A DNA stretch of 64,000 bases from Janthinobacterium sp. SUN073 (GCF_030397665.1 NZ_JAPUBT010000002.1:560588-624587); one strand, 5' to 3'; counted from the stretch's first letter, positions 15,929-25,307 are shown. Notes: a model not told the origin generated them from the sequence alone. Made by a program: numbers and translations.

Positions 15929-16474
15929 TCATTGTGAACACGTTTTCCATCGGCCCCAAGTTGCCGGAAAACTCACAGCAGCTGCATCTATCCAGGTTTT
16001 TTGAGCCACTTTGGTGTAGTCGAGATCGAAGCCCGCATGCCGTGCCAGTTGCTCGATGAATTGCCGTGCGCTGCGTCCGTTGCCCTCTCTGAACGGATGC
16101 AGGGCATTGATTTCGGCATAGTGATAGGCGAGGCGCTTGACGAATATCGGCTTATCGAGCCCGACAATCAGCTTGTCCCGTGCGATGGCTGGAAAGACCT
16201 GCTTGTCTGCATAGTTCTGGATCACAGCGTGATGCGCGAAAAACGTGGAACCCTTGGAAATGTCCACGGTCCGAATATTTCCGGCCCAGGCATACAAATC
16301 TTGAAAAAGGTAGGAATGTATTGCTTGCAAGTGTGCCAAATCGAATCGTCCAACGACTGGGCTTTCCTGAAGCTCCATGGAGCGCTCGGCAGTTTTACGA
16401 AATTCGAACTGCCTCAATCGTTCCTTGTCACGGATATCCGTACCAGGATAACAATAGGGGTCATTGAAAGTCAC
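15929..16474 (-). CDS. Fic-domain AMP-transferase toxin, probably C-terminally frameshifted (181 aa)
   Basis: Contains the complete Fic motif HPFREGNGR (residues 126-134) and a flap/beta-hairpin region (DISKGSTFFA). Fic toxins AMPylate target proteins with ATP. The ATG overlaps the stop of the antitoxin gene (ATGA). The last ~15 residues (FPATWGRWKTCSQ) do not look like the family. Moving one base into the next frame gives FSGNLGPMENVFTMITSQQ and a stop, which resembles the usual Fic C-terminus. So the gene has either lost one base naturally near 15975 or carries a sequencing error. The catalytic motif is intact. Confidence 0.85.
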   Translation of the reverse strand: MTFNDPYCYPGTDIRDKERLRQFEFRKTAERSMELQESPVVGRFDLAHLQAIHSYLFQDLYAWAGNIRTVDISKGSTFFAHHAVIQNYADKQVFPAIARDKLIVGLDKPIFVKRLAYHYAEINALHPFREGNGRSARQFIEQLARHAGFDLDYTKVAQKTWIDAAAVSFPATWGRWKTCSQ

Positions 16475-16689
16475 GCGGCATGCAGCACTGGCGTTTTTTC
16501 CTGGTCATCCGCGCTGACAACGAATTGGGCATCGGTCATTGCGCGCACCTGGGCAAGCGTAAGTTCACCTTGAATATAGCGGTCAAGCAACGCCAAGTAT
16601 TGCGGATCTGGCTCAAAGCCTTCAATTGCCCAACTTGCCAGTGTTTGATTGACGGAACGTTGACGATCTTGCTGGGTAAATTTGGCCAT
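16471..16689 (-). CDS. VbhA-type antitoxin of Fic toxin (72 aa)
   Basis: A small protein starting MAKFTQQDRQRSVNQTLASW. It contains SWAIEG, which fits the inhibitory (S/T)xxxE(G/N) helix by which class I antitoxins such as VbhA block the ATP site of Fic. It then has EPDPQYLALLDRYIQGELT, also VbhA-like. The ATG at 16689 follows GGGAGAA. It precedes and overlaps the fic gene by 4 bp, the standard antitoxin-first order. A one-codon longer start (TTG) is possible but unnecessary. Confidence 0.85.
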   Translation of the reverse strand: MAKFTQQDRQRSVNQTLASWAIEGFEPDPQYLALLDRYIQGELTLAQVRAMTDAQFVVSADDQEKTPVLHAA

Positions 16690-16911
16690 CAATTTCTCCC
16701 GTAGAACGATATATCAAAGCAGATTTTAGCATGCTACGCAATGATTGACTTGGCAGCCATGCGGCACTGCCCGAAGTTACTCATGGGAATAGCCGCTCCC
16801 TGCACCGCCACGCGATCATTCGTGCGCATTGCAAAAAACGCCATGTGGCATCGCACTTGACGAAATACCTGACACTGCGGTCTACTGGCCTTTTTTGCCG
16901 GGAGTCACGCG

Positions 16912-17835
16912 ATGTCGATGAAACTGATGTGGGAGATCCGCGCCTTCTGCACCGTGGTAGAAAAGCGCAGCTTCATCCACGCTGCGCGCATGCTGGGACG
17001 CTCGCCGTCGGCCGTCACGCGCGCCATCCAGTTCCTCGAAGACGCCATCGGCGCCGAGCTGATCTTGCGCACGCAAAAGCAATTCACCCTGACGACGGCC
17101 GGCGAAACGTATTACGCGTCGGCCAAGCACTTGCTGGAAACGCAGGCCGAGGCGGAAGACCAATTGGCGGAATTGAGCAACTCGCCGCAAGGCTGGGTGC
17201 GCCTCTCGGCGCCGGAAATCCTGTCCTTGGGCTTCTTGCCAAAAGTGGTGGCGCAATTTTCGCGCGATTATCCGAACGTCTCGGTGGACATCCATTTCTC
17301 GGACAAATCGATCGACCCCATCCAGGAAAAGCTGGACTTCGCCATCCGCGGCGCCTTCCCCCAGTCGAGCGAGCTGATCGGCTATCCCCTGTGGAATTAC
17401 CGCCGCTACATGTATGCCTCGCCCGGCTACATCGACCGCATGGGCGCGCCGGACGAACCGGAAGAGCTGGCCGGCCACGACATCATCATGCACTCGGCCC
17501 CCCGCATCCTGCGCGACTGGCATTTCGTTTCCACCGAACGCAACGTGCGCTACCAGGTGCAACCGCGCTTCCGCTTCACTTCCGGCATCGCCACTTTCCA
17601 GGCGGCCCTGGAAGGCGCCGGCATCGTGCGCCTGGCCAGCTGGCTGGCGGAACCCGCCGTGGCTGCCGGCACCTTGTGCCGGGTCTGCACGGCGTACCGG
17701 CTGACGTCATCCAAGGAGCTGGACCCCAGCATCCATGCCGTGTATGGCACGTCGAGGATGGCCAAGGGGGCAAGGCTGTTTCTGGAATATGTGCGGCAGC
17801 GGGGGCTGGAGATACCCGATGAACGCATAAGTTAG
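16912..17835 (+). CDS. LysR-family transcriptional regulator (307 aa)
   Basis: The N-terminal winged HTH is clear: AFCTVVEKRSFIHAARMLG, SPSAVTRAIQFLEDAIGAEL, LTTAGETYY. A periplasmic-binding-like effector domain follows (VRLSAPEILSLGFLPKVVAQ, FRFTSGIATFQAALEGAGIV). It resembles the CrgA/AaeR-like subgroup that starts MSxKLMWEIRAF. The target gene is usually adjacent and divergent, but here the divergent neighbour is the Fic antitoxin, and the 220-bp gap shows no clear operator. The effector is unknown. Confidence 0.9.
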   Translation: MSMKLMWEIRAFCTVVEKRSFIHAARMLGRSPSAVTRAIQFLEDAIGAELILRTQKQFTLTTAGETYYASAKHLLETQAEAEDQLAELSNSPQGWVRLSAPEILSLGFLPKVVAQFSRDYPNVSVDIHFSDKSIDPIQEKLDFAIRGAFPQSSELIGYPLWNYRRYMYASPGYIDRMGAPDEPEELAGHDIIMHSAPRILRDWHFVSTERNVRYQVQPRFRFTSGIATFQAALEGAGIVRLASWLAEPAVAAGTLCRVCTAYRLTSSKELDPSIHAVYGTSRMAKGARLFLEYVRQRGLEIPDERIS

Positions 17836-18014
17836 CGCCTATGTCGCGACGATGACATCGCTATACACAGCAAAGTCAGCATCATCGAAAACAAAACCGG
17901 CCACCTCGCGCATGCCCAGCCGTTCGACGCAGTGCAAGCACTGCTAGCCGTGGGCAACACCGCAGAGCACCGGTTATGGAAGTCAGAAATCACAATAATT
18001 TATTGGGGGGGTGC
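17836..18014. other. intergenic, no assigned feature
   Basis: 179 bp between convergent genes. One plus-strand frame reads DDIAIHSKVSIIENKTGHL without a start, which might be a scrap of an old gene, but nothing recognisable. No terminator with a T-run was found. Confidence 0.3.
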
Positions 18015-18779
18015 TTAATGTGCAACCTCACAAGCCGCCACCTCGCTGGCCTTGGCGCCATCCGCCACCTGTACGGCGCTTCGCTTGACATCTCCCCACA
18101 GGTAAAAGATGAGAAAAATTCCCACCAGTGGAAAAATAAAGTGCAGGACCTCATACTTTTTTTGCGGTGCAGGACACTCTTCTTCAGCGCAGTTCTTCTT
18201 TCGCCATAGCCCCACCATGCCGTAGCGACACAAATAAATAACTGCGTTCATCGTCACTGCGAGTAGCCACACTGCCAAAATAATAAGGAGGCTGCCTAAC
18301 CATGGCCTGATATTCGGTAGAAAACTCTTCGTCAGCACCTCCGAAAAGACGAGCGACAATAACATTCCGGTGGTAATGGACACTGTATGCGAAATGCCAT
18401 GTATGACAGGCACCAGCACTTTCTGCCTAAAAAAATGCCCCCACTCGGCAGTCAACAACATCGTGCATGCCACCAGAAATAGGACAAGATTGAACAAGGG
18501 CCCTGGAATATCCTGGTAATGCACAATAAATTTGCACTGTAGCGACTTGGCCATGGCATTGACAGGCTGATCACTCGTAAATTGCAACCCAAATAAGATC
18601 AAGCCTGTAAACAAGCCACTCGCAATGCCAATACCCGTATGCCGCATCGCCTTCGCCAACGCTGGCGAAACGTCCTCCACATAACGTAACCATTGATCCC
18701 ACCGAATCGAACGCAGGCGCCGGTAAGCAGCGTCGGCTTTCGCCACCAAGCGCTCGAAGGGATTACATTCATCGCACAT
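18015..18779 (-). CDS. uncharacterised multi-pass membrane protein (254 aa)
   Basis: Not recognised. The ATG at 18779 has an AGGAG site nine bases upstream. The N-terminus MCDECNPFERL has a CxxC pair and is cytoplasmic-looking. About five hydrophobic segments follow (GIGIASGLFTGLILFGLQF, LFNLVLFLVACTMLLTA, ISHTVSITTGMLLSLVF, SLLIILAVWLLAVTMNAVIY, FIFPLVGIFLIFYLW), with a Cys-containing loop (CAEEECPAPQKK). The base composition is visibly less GC-rich than its neighbours, which together with the lack of relatives nearby suggests recent acquisition. Confidence 0.7.
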   Translation of the reverse strand: MCDECNPFERLVAKADAAYRRLRSIRWDQWLRYVEDVSPALAKAMRHTGIGIASGLFTGLILFGLQFTSDQPVNAMAKSLQCKFIVHYQDIPGPLFNLVLFLVACTMLLTAEWGHFFRQKVLVPVIHGISHTVSITTGMLLSLVFSEVLTKSFLPNIRPWLGSLLIILAVWLLAVTMNAVIYLCRYGMVGLWRKKNCAEEECPAPQKKYEVLHFIFPLVGIFLIFYLWGDVKRSAVQVADGAKASEVAACEVAH

Positions 18780-18818
18780 AATAAATCTCCTGTCCGGCAT
18801 CCGGTGAGCCGTATTACC

Positions 18819-21242
18819 TTATCGCCCATGCCAGTAACGTGGCCGGCTGGCGCGATACCGGGTCACCTCAACAGCGTCCCCAAACTCCAGCACCACCGCG
18901 CCTTCCACATCCGTGCGCAGCCGCGTAATCCCCATGTCACCATAGCGCGCATACACCTGCGCCTTCGGATGTTTGTAACGATTCCTGTGTCCGACCTGGA
19001 AAATCGCCAGGGCCGGATGGACGGCGTTCAAGAACGCTGGCGTGGAAGACGTTCCGCTGCCGTGGTGCGGCGCCAGCAGCACGTCGGCCGCCAGTTCGCC
19101 CTCCGCCGAGCGCGCCAGCAATTGCGCTTCCTGCACCGCCTCGATATCGCCGGCCAGCAAAATTGCATGCTTGCCCGCCGTGATTTTCACGGTGCAGCTG
19201 CGGGCGTTCGGTTTCAGAGATATATCGTCGTGGCTGGCGGGCAATGGGTGCAGCATGGTGAAATGCACGCTTTCCCAGCTCCAGCGCTGGCCCGCCACGC
19301 AGTGCAGATACGGACGCCGGGCTTGCCGCCGGGCCTCGACGGCCGGGTGGCCGTCGAACAGCGACGACGCCAGCCAGCCCACGTCTATAGTTTCCAGCAA
19401 GGACACGGCGCCGCCCGCGTGATCGAGGTCGCTGTGGGAAATGATCACGCCGTCGAGCCTGGCGATGCCACGCGCGCGCAAGTAAGGCACGATGACCCGG
19501 CTGGCGCCATCGGAGTCGAGGCTGTAGGCGGGTCCCGTGTCGTACAAAAGACGATGCCCATGGGTTTCCACCAGCACGGCCATGCCTTGTCCCACGTCAA
19601 AGGCCGTGATCCACATCTGGCCAGGTGGCGGGCTGGACGGCAAGGCCGTCAGCAGCGGCAGCCAGCCCAGCATGCCCGCCCAGCGATGCGGCCATCCGCG
19701 TGGCGCCAGCAGCCATGCCGTGCCAAACAATGCCCAGCAAAAACTCCACATTGGCGGCGCGGGCGCCGTCCACACGGCAAAACGGCGCGCCCCCAGCCAG
19801 TCCAGTACCTGCGCCAGCATCTGCACGATGGCGTGTGCCAGCAGCAACAGCCAGTCGCACAAGGGCGCGGGCAGCAGGCTGCCGGCCAGGGACAAGGGCG
19901 TGACGAGCAGGCTGATGACGGGAATGGCCAGCGCATTGGCCACAGGGCTGACCAGCGACACTTGCGAGAAAAGCAGCATCGTCAACGGTACCAGCCCCAC
20001 CGTCACCACATACTGCGTGTGCGCGCCCAGCGCCACGGCCGCGCGCAAACGGCGCCAGCGGCCGGCGCTCTCCGGCAAGGGCGCCGTGGTGCGGCCCGCC
20101 GTCGCGTACAGCATGGTGGCGACGGCACCGAACGACAGCCAGAAACCAGGCCACAGCACGGCCCACGGGTCGAGCAGCACCACCACGCCCAGCGCCAGGC
20201 ACAGGATATGGCCGATGCTGGTGATGCGCCCCAGCCACAAGGCCAGCACCACCACCAGCAACATATATAAAGTGCGCTGCGCGGGCACGCCGAAGCCTGC
20301 CAGCAGCACATAGGCAAATGCCGCCAGCGCGCCGGCCAAGGCCGCCACTTTTTGCGCCGGCAGCAGCAAAGGCAGTTGCCGCTCCGTGAAAAACGAGCGC
20401 CGCCACAGCGCACCTGCACCCAAGGCGAACAGTCCAGCGATCATGGTGATGTGCAAGCCAGAAATCGAAATCAAATGACTCACGCCCGTGCGGTTGAACA
20501 CTTGCCAGTCCGACTGCGGGATGGCGCGCTGATCGCCCACCACCAGCGCCACGATCACGCCCGCATATTGCTTACCTTCCAGGCTGCGCACGATACGCGC
20601 GCGCAGCGCCGCACGGCTGGCTTCCACCACATTGCCGAAGCCTGGCACGAAGGCCGCCAGGCGCACGTTCGGCGTATCGGCGCGCGGCTGCGGCCGCACA
20701 TAGCCCGTGGCGCGCACACCCTGCTCCAGCAGCCACGCCTCGTAGTCGAAACCCATGGGATTCGCGTTGCCGTGCGGACGCTGCAATCGCACCGTCAGGC
20801 GCCAGCGTTCGCCCGGCTGCACATCGCCCACCTCGTTCGTCACCTCATCGCGAAAACCCGCGTACCAGGACAGGGCGATCAAGGGAGGAACCTTGGCCCC
20901 TACCGCTTTTTCCACCGCAAAATTGAAGCGCACGCCCTGCTCGAAGCGGTACGGCAGGCTGGCGATGGTCCCCGTGACGGTGATGTCCTGGCCTTCATCA
21001 GCCAGCGCCAGCTGCGGCGCCATGGCGGCTTGGGCCAGCCAGGCGGCCCAATAGAAGCCCAATCCCACGCCAGCGGCAAGCGTGCCAACGCAGCGCCAGC
21101 GCGCGTGGCGGCGCAGCGCCAGACTAACCGTGAACCCTGCGCCAGCGATCAACCACAGCAGCACGCCGGCATGGAGCGGCAAGCTGGCCTGCGTCTGCAG
21201 CCAGGCGGCGCCAGCGGCAAAGCCGAGTATCAGGGTGCGCAT
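18819..21242 (-). CDS. comEC: DNA internalization protein ComEC/Rec2 (807 aa)
   Basis: Three-part layout of ComEC: an N-terminal hydrophobic/OB-like region, a central competence-domain helix bundle (GVSHLISISGLHITMIAGLF, then AFAYVLLAGFGVPAQRT), and a C-terminal metallo-beta-lactamase-like domain (FDVGQGMAVLVETHGHRLLY, ISHSDLDHAGGAVSLLE, LLAPHHGSGTSSTPAFLNAV). It forms the inner-membrane channel for single-stranded DNA in natural transformation. The length is normal and all motifs look intact. No other competence genes are in the window. Confidence 0.95.
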   Translation of the reverse strand: MRTLILGFAAGAAWLQTQASLPLHAGVLLWLIAGAGFTVSLALRRHARWRCVGTLAAGVGLGFYWAAWLAQAAMAPQLALADEGQDITVTGTIASLPYRFEQGVRFNFAVEKAVGAKVPPLIALSWYAGFRDEVTNEVGDVQPGERWRLTVRLQRPHGNANPMGFDYEAWLLEQGVRATGYVRPQPRADTPNVRLAAFVPGFGNVVEASRAALRARIVRSLEGKQYAGVIVALVVGDQRAIPQSDWQVFNRTGVSHLISISGLHITMIAGLFALGAGALWRRSFFTERQLPLLLPAQKVAALAGALAAFAYVLLAGFGVPAQRTLYMLLVVVLALWLGRITSIGHILCLALGVVVLLDPWAVLWPGFWLSFGAVATMLYATAGRTTAPLPESAGRWRRLRAAVALGAHTQYVVTVGLVPLTMLLFSQVSLVSPVANALAIPVISLLVTPLSLAGSLLPAPLCDWLLLLAHAIVQMLAQVLDWLGARRFAVWTAPAPPMWSFCWALFGTAWLLAPRGWPHRWAGMLGWLPLLTALPSSPPPGQMWITAFDVGQGMAVLVETHGHRLLYDTGPAYSLDSDGASRVIVPYLRARGIARLDGVIISHSDLDHAGGAVSLLETIDVGWLASSLFDGHPAVEARRQARRPYLHCVAGQRWSWESVHFTMLHPLPASHDDISLKPNARSCTVKITAGKHAILLAGDIEAVQEAQLLARSAEGELAADVLLAPHHGSGTSSTPAFLNAVHPALAIFQVGHRNRYKHPKAQVYARYGDMGITRLRTDVEGAVVLEFGDAVEVTRYRASRPRYWHGR

Positions 21243-21457
21243 AAGAAGGCAGAATCAAGGCAGGATCAAGGAAAAATCCGCTCGCTGGAAAGGGACTCAG
21301 ATACTCTGATCGTTTTCCACTCCTTGCCGTCTGATCTGGCGCAAGGGTAACGTGAAGAACACGCTCATGCACGCAATGCGCCGCCACCGCTGGCGACACT
21401 TTCCTCATGCTAAGATGACCACCCGGCGCCAGGGCGCCACGACTTTGCGGATATTGC

Positions 21458-22291
21458 ATGCCCCCACTGACAGCGGCCGAAACCTATTTGCAGGATTTTC
21501 ATCAACGGCAAGTCGGCGTGACGAGCGCCGCGTTTGCACACCTGCCAGCCCGCTCTGCGTCCACCAGCTATGCCTCGTCCTATGCCGCACTGAGCGACCT
21601 CGTACCGATCGGCAATAGGCCGTTGAGCGTGCTCGACCTTGGTTGCGGCAATGGCCATCTGCTGGGATTGCTGGCCGCCCGGCAACAGGCGCAGCTGCAA
21701 CTGCTCGGCATCGACATGAGCGAGGCCGAACTGGCCGTGGCGCGCGCCGCCCTGCCCCCGTCAGTACGACTGCTGCAAGGCCGCGCCCAGGCGCTGGACG
21801 TGCCATCGGCCAGCGTCGATTATCTCGTCTCGCACATGGCGCTGATGCTGATGGACGACATCGAACAGGTCATGCGGGAAATGCGCCGCGTGCTGCGCCC
21901 AGGCGGCCAGTTCGGAGCCATCGTCGGCCGCACCTTCCTGTTGGGCGAAGTCAACGACGTTTTCATGCGCGTGTTCAAGCCCATCGCCAGCGACGCGCTG
22001 CCACCGCTGCGCTTCGGCGACCGGCGCACGGGGTCTGAAGCGGGCTGGCGCGAACTGCTCGATGCCGATTTCGCAGACGTCGAGTTCGACGACATCGACG
22101 TGCCATGGGCGCCCACGCCGGGCGCACTGTGGACCGCACTGCTGGACACCTACGATATCGACCGTCTGGACGATGACGCCAGGCGGCGCCTGCGCAGCGC
22201 GTTCCTGGATGCCGTGACGCCGCTGCAAGCCGGTGACGGGACAATCGCTACCGGCTGGGGCCTGCGCCTGGTGCGTGCGCGTGCCGCCTGA
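21458..22291 (+). CDS. class I SAM-dependent methyltransferase (277 aa)
   Basis: SAM-binding motif I is VLDLGCGNGHLLGLLAA, the acidic end of strand 2 is GIDMSEAEL, then GRAQALDVPSASVDYLVSHMALMLM and the post-motif MREMRRVLRPGGQF. The shape is that of small-molecule methyltransferases of the BioC/UbiE type. The substrate is unknown, and no biotin or quinone genes flank it. It is divergent from comEC across about 215 bp, and the helicase gene follows 87 bp later on the same strand. Confidence 0.85.
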   Translation: MPPLTAAETYLQDFHQRQVGVTSAAFAHLPARSASTSYASSYAALSDLVPIGNRPLSVLDLGCGNGHLLGLLAARQQAQLQLLGIDMSEAELAVARAALPPSVRLLQGRAQALDVPSASVDYLVSHMALMLMDDIEQVMREMRRVLRPGGQFGAIVGRTFLLGEVNDVFMRVFKPIASDALPPLRFGDRRTGSEAGWRELLDADFADVEFDDIDVPWAPTPGALWTALLDTYDIDRLDDDARRRLRSAFLDAVTPLQAGDGTIATGWGLRLVRARAA

Positions 22292-22378
22292 ACATGCAAA
22301 TGCCAAGGCTGGCGCCACCACCGCCCGTCCCCATCGACGGTATAATCGGCCTCGCTTACTTCAACACCCAGGCACGAC

Positions 22379-24367
22379 ATGACTTCCTCCGCACTTCCTC
22401 CCGACACTTCCATCGACATTTCCGACAGCACCGAAGACAATAGCGACGCCACCCTGGTCGCGGAACTGGGGGAACTGGCCGAGCATATCCGCCTGGTCAA
22501 GATGGAAGGCCGCGTCTTCGTGCGCTTTTCCGGCACGGTCAAGGCCGGCCATCTGCTGGTGCCGTATGCGCTGGTGCCGGCACAGGGCGTGCTGGCGCGG
22601 CCCGCCAAGTGGCGCAAGATGGACCGCGAGGCCAAACTGGCCCTGGTGCGCGAACGGGCCAGCGCGGCCGTCTTCGAAGAGCTGCGCCAGCATGTGATCG
22701 ATTTCGTCGCCGATATCGCGGGCCTGAGCGAGGACGTGGATACGGACCCGATGGTCTTCCTGCACACCTTGGCCGACATGCAGACGTCGGAGCCGGCAGG
22801 CATGGTCTTTGACCGCATCCGCCAGCGCTTCAATCACGCCATCGAGCGCCAGCAGGAAGAACAGCACGCGGCGCGCACGCGCCAGAGCATCAACCTGGCC
22901 GAGTATCCGGCCTCATTCGAGATGGCGCGCCGCCTGCCGCGCCGCTTCGTCGCCCTATTGGGGCCGACGAATTCCGGCAAGACGCACCGCGCCATGGAGG
23001 CGCTAGTGAAAGCAAAGAGCGGCATCTACCTGGCGCCATTGCGCTTGCTGGCCCTGGAAAACTACGAACGCCTGCAGGAAGCCGCGCCGCACGGAAAACC
23101 CTTGGCCGTGAGCCTGATCACGGGCGAGGAGCGCAGGGTCATCGACGGCGCCACGCACGTGGCCAGCACGGTGGAAATGCTGGACACGAAAACCGTCGTC
23201 GAGGTGGCTGTCATCGATGAAATCCAGATGCTGGCCGACCCGGACCGGGGCGCCGCGTGGACGGCGGCCGTCTGCGGCGCGCCCGCCCACACCGTGTACC
23301 TGGTGGGGGCGCCGGAAGCACGGCGCGCCATCGAAGCGCTGGCCGAGCGCCTGGACTGCCCGCTGGAAGTGCACGTATTGAAGCGCATGGCGCCACTGTC
23401 GATGGAGCCGACCGCCGTGCGCAAGGTGCGCAACCTGCGCCGCGGCGACGCCGTCATCGCCTTTTCGCGGCGCGAAGTGCTGATGTGGCGCGACATGATC
23501 ACGGAAACGGGCCTGTCCGTGGCGACTGTGTACGGCAACCTGTCGCCCGAAGTGCGGCGCGCGCAGGCGCAGCGCTTCCGCGACGGCACGGCCGATATCG
23601 TCGTCGGCACGGACGCGCTGGCGATGGGCCTGAACATGCCGATCGCGCGCATCGTCATGACCACCTGCGTCAAATACAATGGCCGCGAAGAGGAAGAGAT
23701 TTCCGCCGCGCTGGCGCGTCAGATCGCCGGGCGCGCGGGCCGCTATGGCGTGCATGAAGAGGGCCTCGTGGCCGGCTACGACAACGAGACGCATGAAGTG
23801 ATGCGCGCGCTGCTCAAGGAAAAGCTGCACCCGCTGAACACCAGCGGCTTTGCCGTGGCGCCCTCGCTCGAACATTTGCACCGCATTTCGTCGGTGACGG
23901 GCGAGCTGTCGCTGTCAAAACTACTGCGCCGCTTCATCCACAATATCGACGTGCCGGACGGATTCTTCTTCCCGCGCATCACGCAAGACCAGCAAGATCG
24001 TGCCATCTGGCTCGACACATTACCCCTGTCCGTGGCCGACAAGTTCACCCTGTCGCTGGTGCCGATATCGAGCAAGGTGCCGTCCTTGCAAACGGCGTGG
24101 GAGCACTGGTCGAAGAATCTGTCGCAGGGAAAAACCAGCACCTTGCGCCAGCACGCGTATGGCGGCGGCACGCAGAATCTGCAGCAAGTGGAAGACACTT
24201 GCCGCTACTACTCGGCGTATGCCTGGCTCAGCTACCGCCTGCCCGAATTCTTCCCCGATATCGCCGTGGCGCAGAACCTGTCGCGCGACGCGTCGGAACG
24301 GGTCGACTCCATCCTGCGCGCGCACAATGCGGCATCGCGTGGACGCGCGGGCAAAAAGTTCAAATAG
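22379..24367 (+). CDS. SUV3-like superfamily 2 RNA helicase (662 aa)
   Basis: Walker A is LLGPTNSGKTHRAMEAL, followed by GIYLAPLRLLALENYERL, the DExH-type motif AVIDEIQMLADPDRGAAW, and motifs V/VI in VVGTDALAMGLNMPI and RQIAGRAGRYG. GPTNSGKT, YLAPLRLLA and DEIQ are diagnostic of the SUV3 family, known from mitochondria and some bacteria as a 3'-5' RNA unwindase working with exonucleases. About 190 N-terminal residues and a ~200-residue C-terminal domain (from VTGELSLSKLLRRFIHNIDV) flank the core. It ends 3 bp before the convergent Tae4-like gene. Confidence 0.9.
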   Translation: MTSSALPPDTSIDISDSTEDNSDATLVAELGELAEHIRLVKMEGRVFVRFSGTVKAGHLLVPYALVPAQGVLARPAKWRKMDREAKLALVRERASAAVFEELRQHVIDFVADIAGLSEDVDTDPMVFLHTLADMQTSEPAGMVFDRIRQRFNHAIERQQEEQHAARTRQSINLAEYPASFEMARRLPRRFVALLGPTNSGKTHRAMEALVKAKSGIYLAPLRLLALENYERLQEAAPHGKPLAVSLITGEERRVIDGATHVASTVEMLDTKTVVEVAVIDEIQMLADPDRGAAWTAAVCGAPAHTVYLVGAPEARRAIEALAERLDCPLEVHVLKRMAPLSMEPTAVRKVRNLRRGDAVIAFSRREVLMWRDMITETGLSVATVYGNLSPEVRRAQAQRFRDGTADIVVGTDALAMGLNMPIARIVMTTCVKYNGREEEEISAALARQIAGRAGRYGVHEEGLVAGYDNETHEVMRALLKEKLHPLNTSGFAVAPSLEHLHRISSVTGELSLSKLLRRFIHNIDVPDGFFFPRITQDQQDRAIWLDTLPLSVADKFTLSLVPISSKVPSLQTAWEHWSKNLSQGKTSTLRQHAYGGGTQNLQQVEDTCRYYSAYAWLSYRLPEFFPDIAVAQNLSRDASERVDSILRAHNAASRGRAGKKFK

Positions 24368-24370
24368 GGG

Positions 24371-24844
24371 TCAACGGATTTCCCAGAACCACACTTCCGC
24401 GCAATCCCAGTAGCACTCGGAACCGCACACCTTCACGCCGATGGATGGCAGCAGGATGTCGATATGCCCGCCCGCGCCACCCAGGTAACCGGGAATGCGG
24501 AAGAAGGCGACGAGGCCCTTGCGCTGGCCGATGCCGGCGATGGCCGCATCGCGGCTGAATTTCTCGGGTGCGCCAAACATCGAGGGGCTGGCCAGCATAT
24601 GCGCCAGCTTGGCCTGTCCCGGTTCGATCAGCGCGCCCTTGAACGGCCCCTTGCGGATGGCCATGCGGCCCTTGACCTTGACGCCGACCTTGATCAGGGC
24701 CAGGCTGACGCGGATGGCGCAGGTGTTGGCAAAGCTGTCCTTGCCGATCAAGTCTTCCCAGCCGATTTCGCCGAACAGGGCCGCCTGGTCGACGGCGGCC
24801 ACGCTCGAATAATTCTCACGCAGCTTGATGAATGCAGGTTTCAC
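24371..24844 (-). CDS. type VI secretion amidase effector, Tae4-like (157 aa)
   Basis: Matches the Tae4 NlpC/P60-type amidase plan. The catalytic Cys is in SFANTCAIRVSLAL (C42), the His-Asp in GGHIDIL (H127, D129), and the end CYWDCAEVWFWEI is typical of the family. Tae4 enzymes cut the D-Glu to meso-DAP bond in the peptidoglycan of rival cells after T6SS delivery. Start is GTG at 24844, served by an AGGAGG inside the end of the upstream immunity gene, one base after its stop. No VgrG, Hcp or T6SS sheath genes lie within the window, so delivery must rely on a system elsewhere. Confidence 0.87.
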   Translation of the reverse strand: MKPAFIKLRENYSSVAAVDQAALFGEIGWEDLIGKDSFANTCAIRVSLALIKVGVKVKGRMAIRKGPFKGALIEPGQAKLAHMLASPSMFGAPEKFSRDAAIAGIGQRKGLVAFFRIPGYLGGAGGHIDILLPSIGVKVCGSECYWDCAEVWFWEIR

Positions 24845-24845
24845 G

Positions 24846-25238
24846 TCAGCCTCCTGGTGGTGGGGTGGAACAGGGGAAACGCCGCGCCAGGATGGCGACG
24901 ATCAGGGTGGAAGCGTCACCCTGACGCGCTCTGGCAGGCAATTTCTTCAAGTCAGCAACGACCTGCGCATCGATTTCCAGCGACTTCACGCGGCCCGTAT
25001 CACACCACAGGCGGCCCTGCGCCGCATCGGCCACGCCGGCCAGGTAGCCTTTGGCGTAGCGCTGATCGAGCAGGAAGACAGCATCGGCCATCGCTCCCTT
25101 GGCCGGCCCTTCCTGGTAATACGCGATCAGCTGGTCGGCACTCAGGCGCGGCGCCGGAGGATAGGCCACGCCCTGCCCGCGTGCACCGGGGAGGCCCAGG
25201 CTCAATACAATGAGAAGGGAGGAGACATGCATGGCCAT
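24846..25238 (-). CDS. Tai4/Rap1a-type immunity protein (130 aa)
   Basis: A signal peptide (MHVSSLLIVLSLGLPGARG, from the third codon) exports the protein to the periplasm. The mature part has YAKGYLAGVADAAQGRLWC and a second Cys near the C-terminus, the pattern of Tai4/Rap1a immunity proteins that plug Tae4. It directly precedes the amidase gene and is translationally coupled to it, so resistance would be made before toxin. Residues 1 and 3 are both Met; the second gives a better signal peptide. Confidence 0.8.
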   Translation of the reverse strand: MAMHVSSLLIVLSLGLPGARGQGVAYPPAPRLSADQLIAYYQEGPAKGAMADAVFLLDQRYAKGYLAGVADAAQGRLWCDTGRVKSLEIDAQVVADLKKLPARARQGDASTLIVAILARRFPCSTPPPGG

Positions 25239-25307
25239 CCATGGTCAGTGGGGAAGGTCTGGCCGATTGTAGAACGATGCGGCTGTCCCGCACTGAGCGA
25301 GGTCAAG

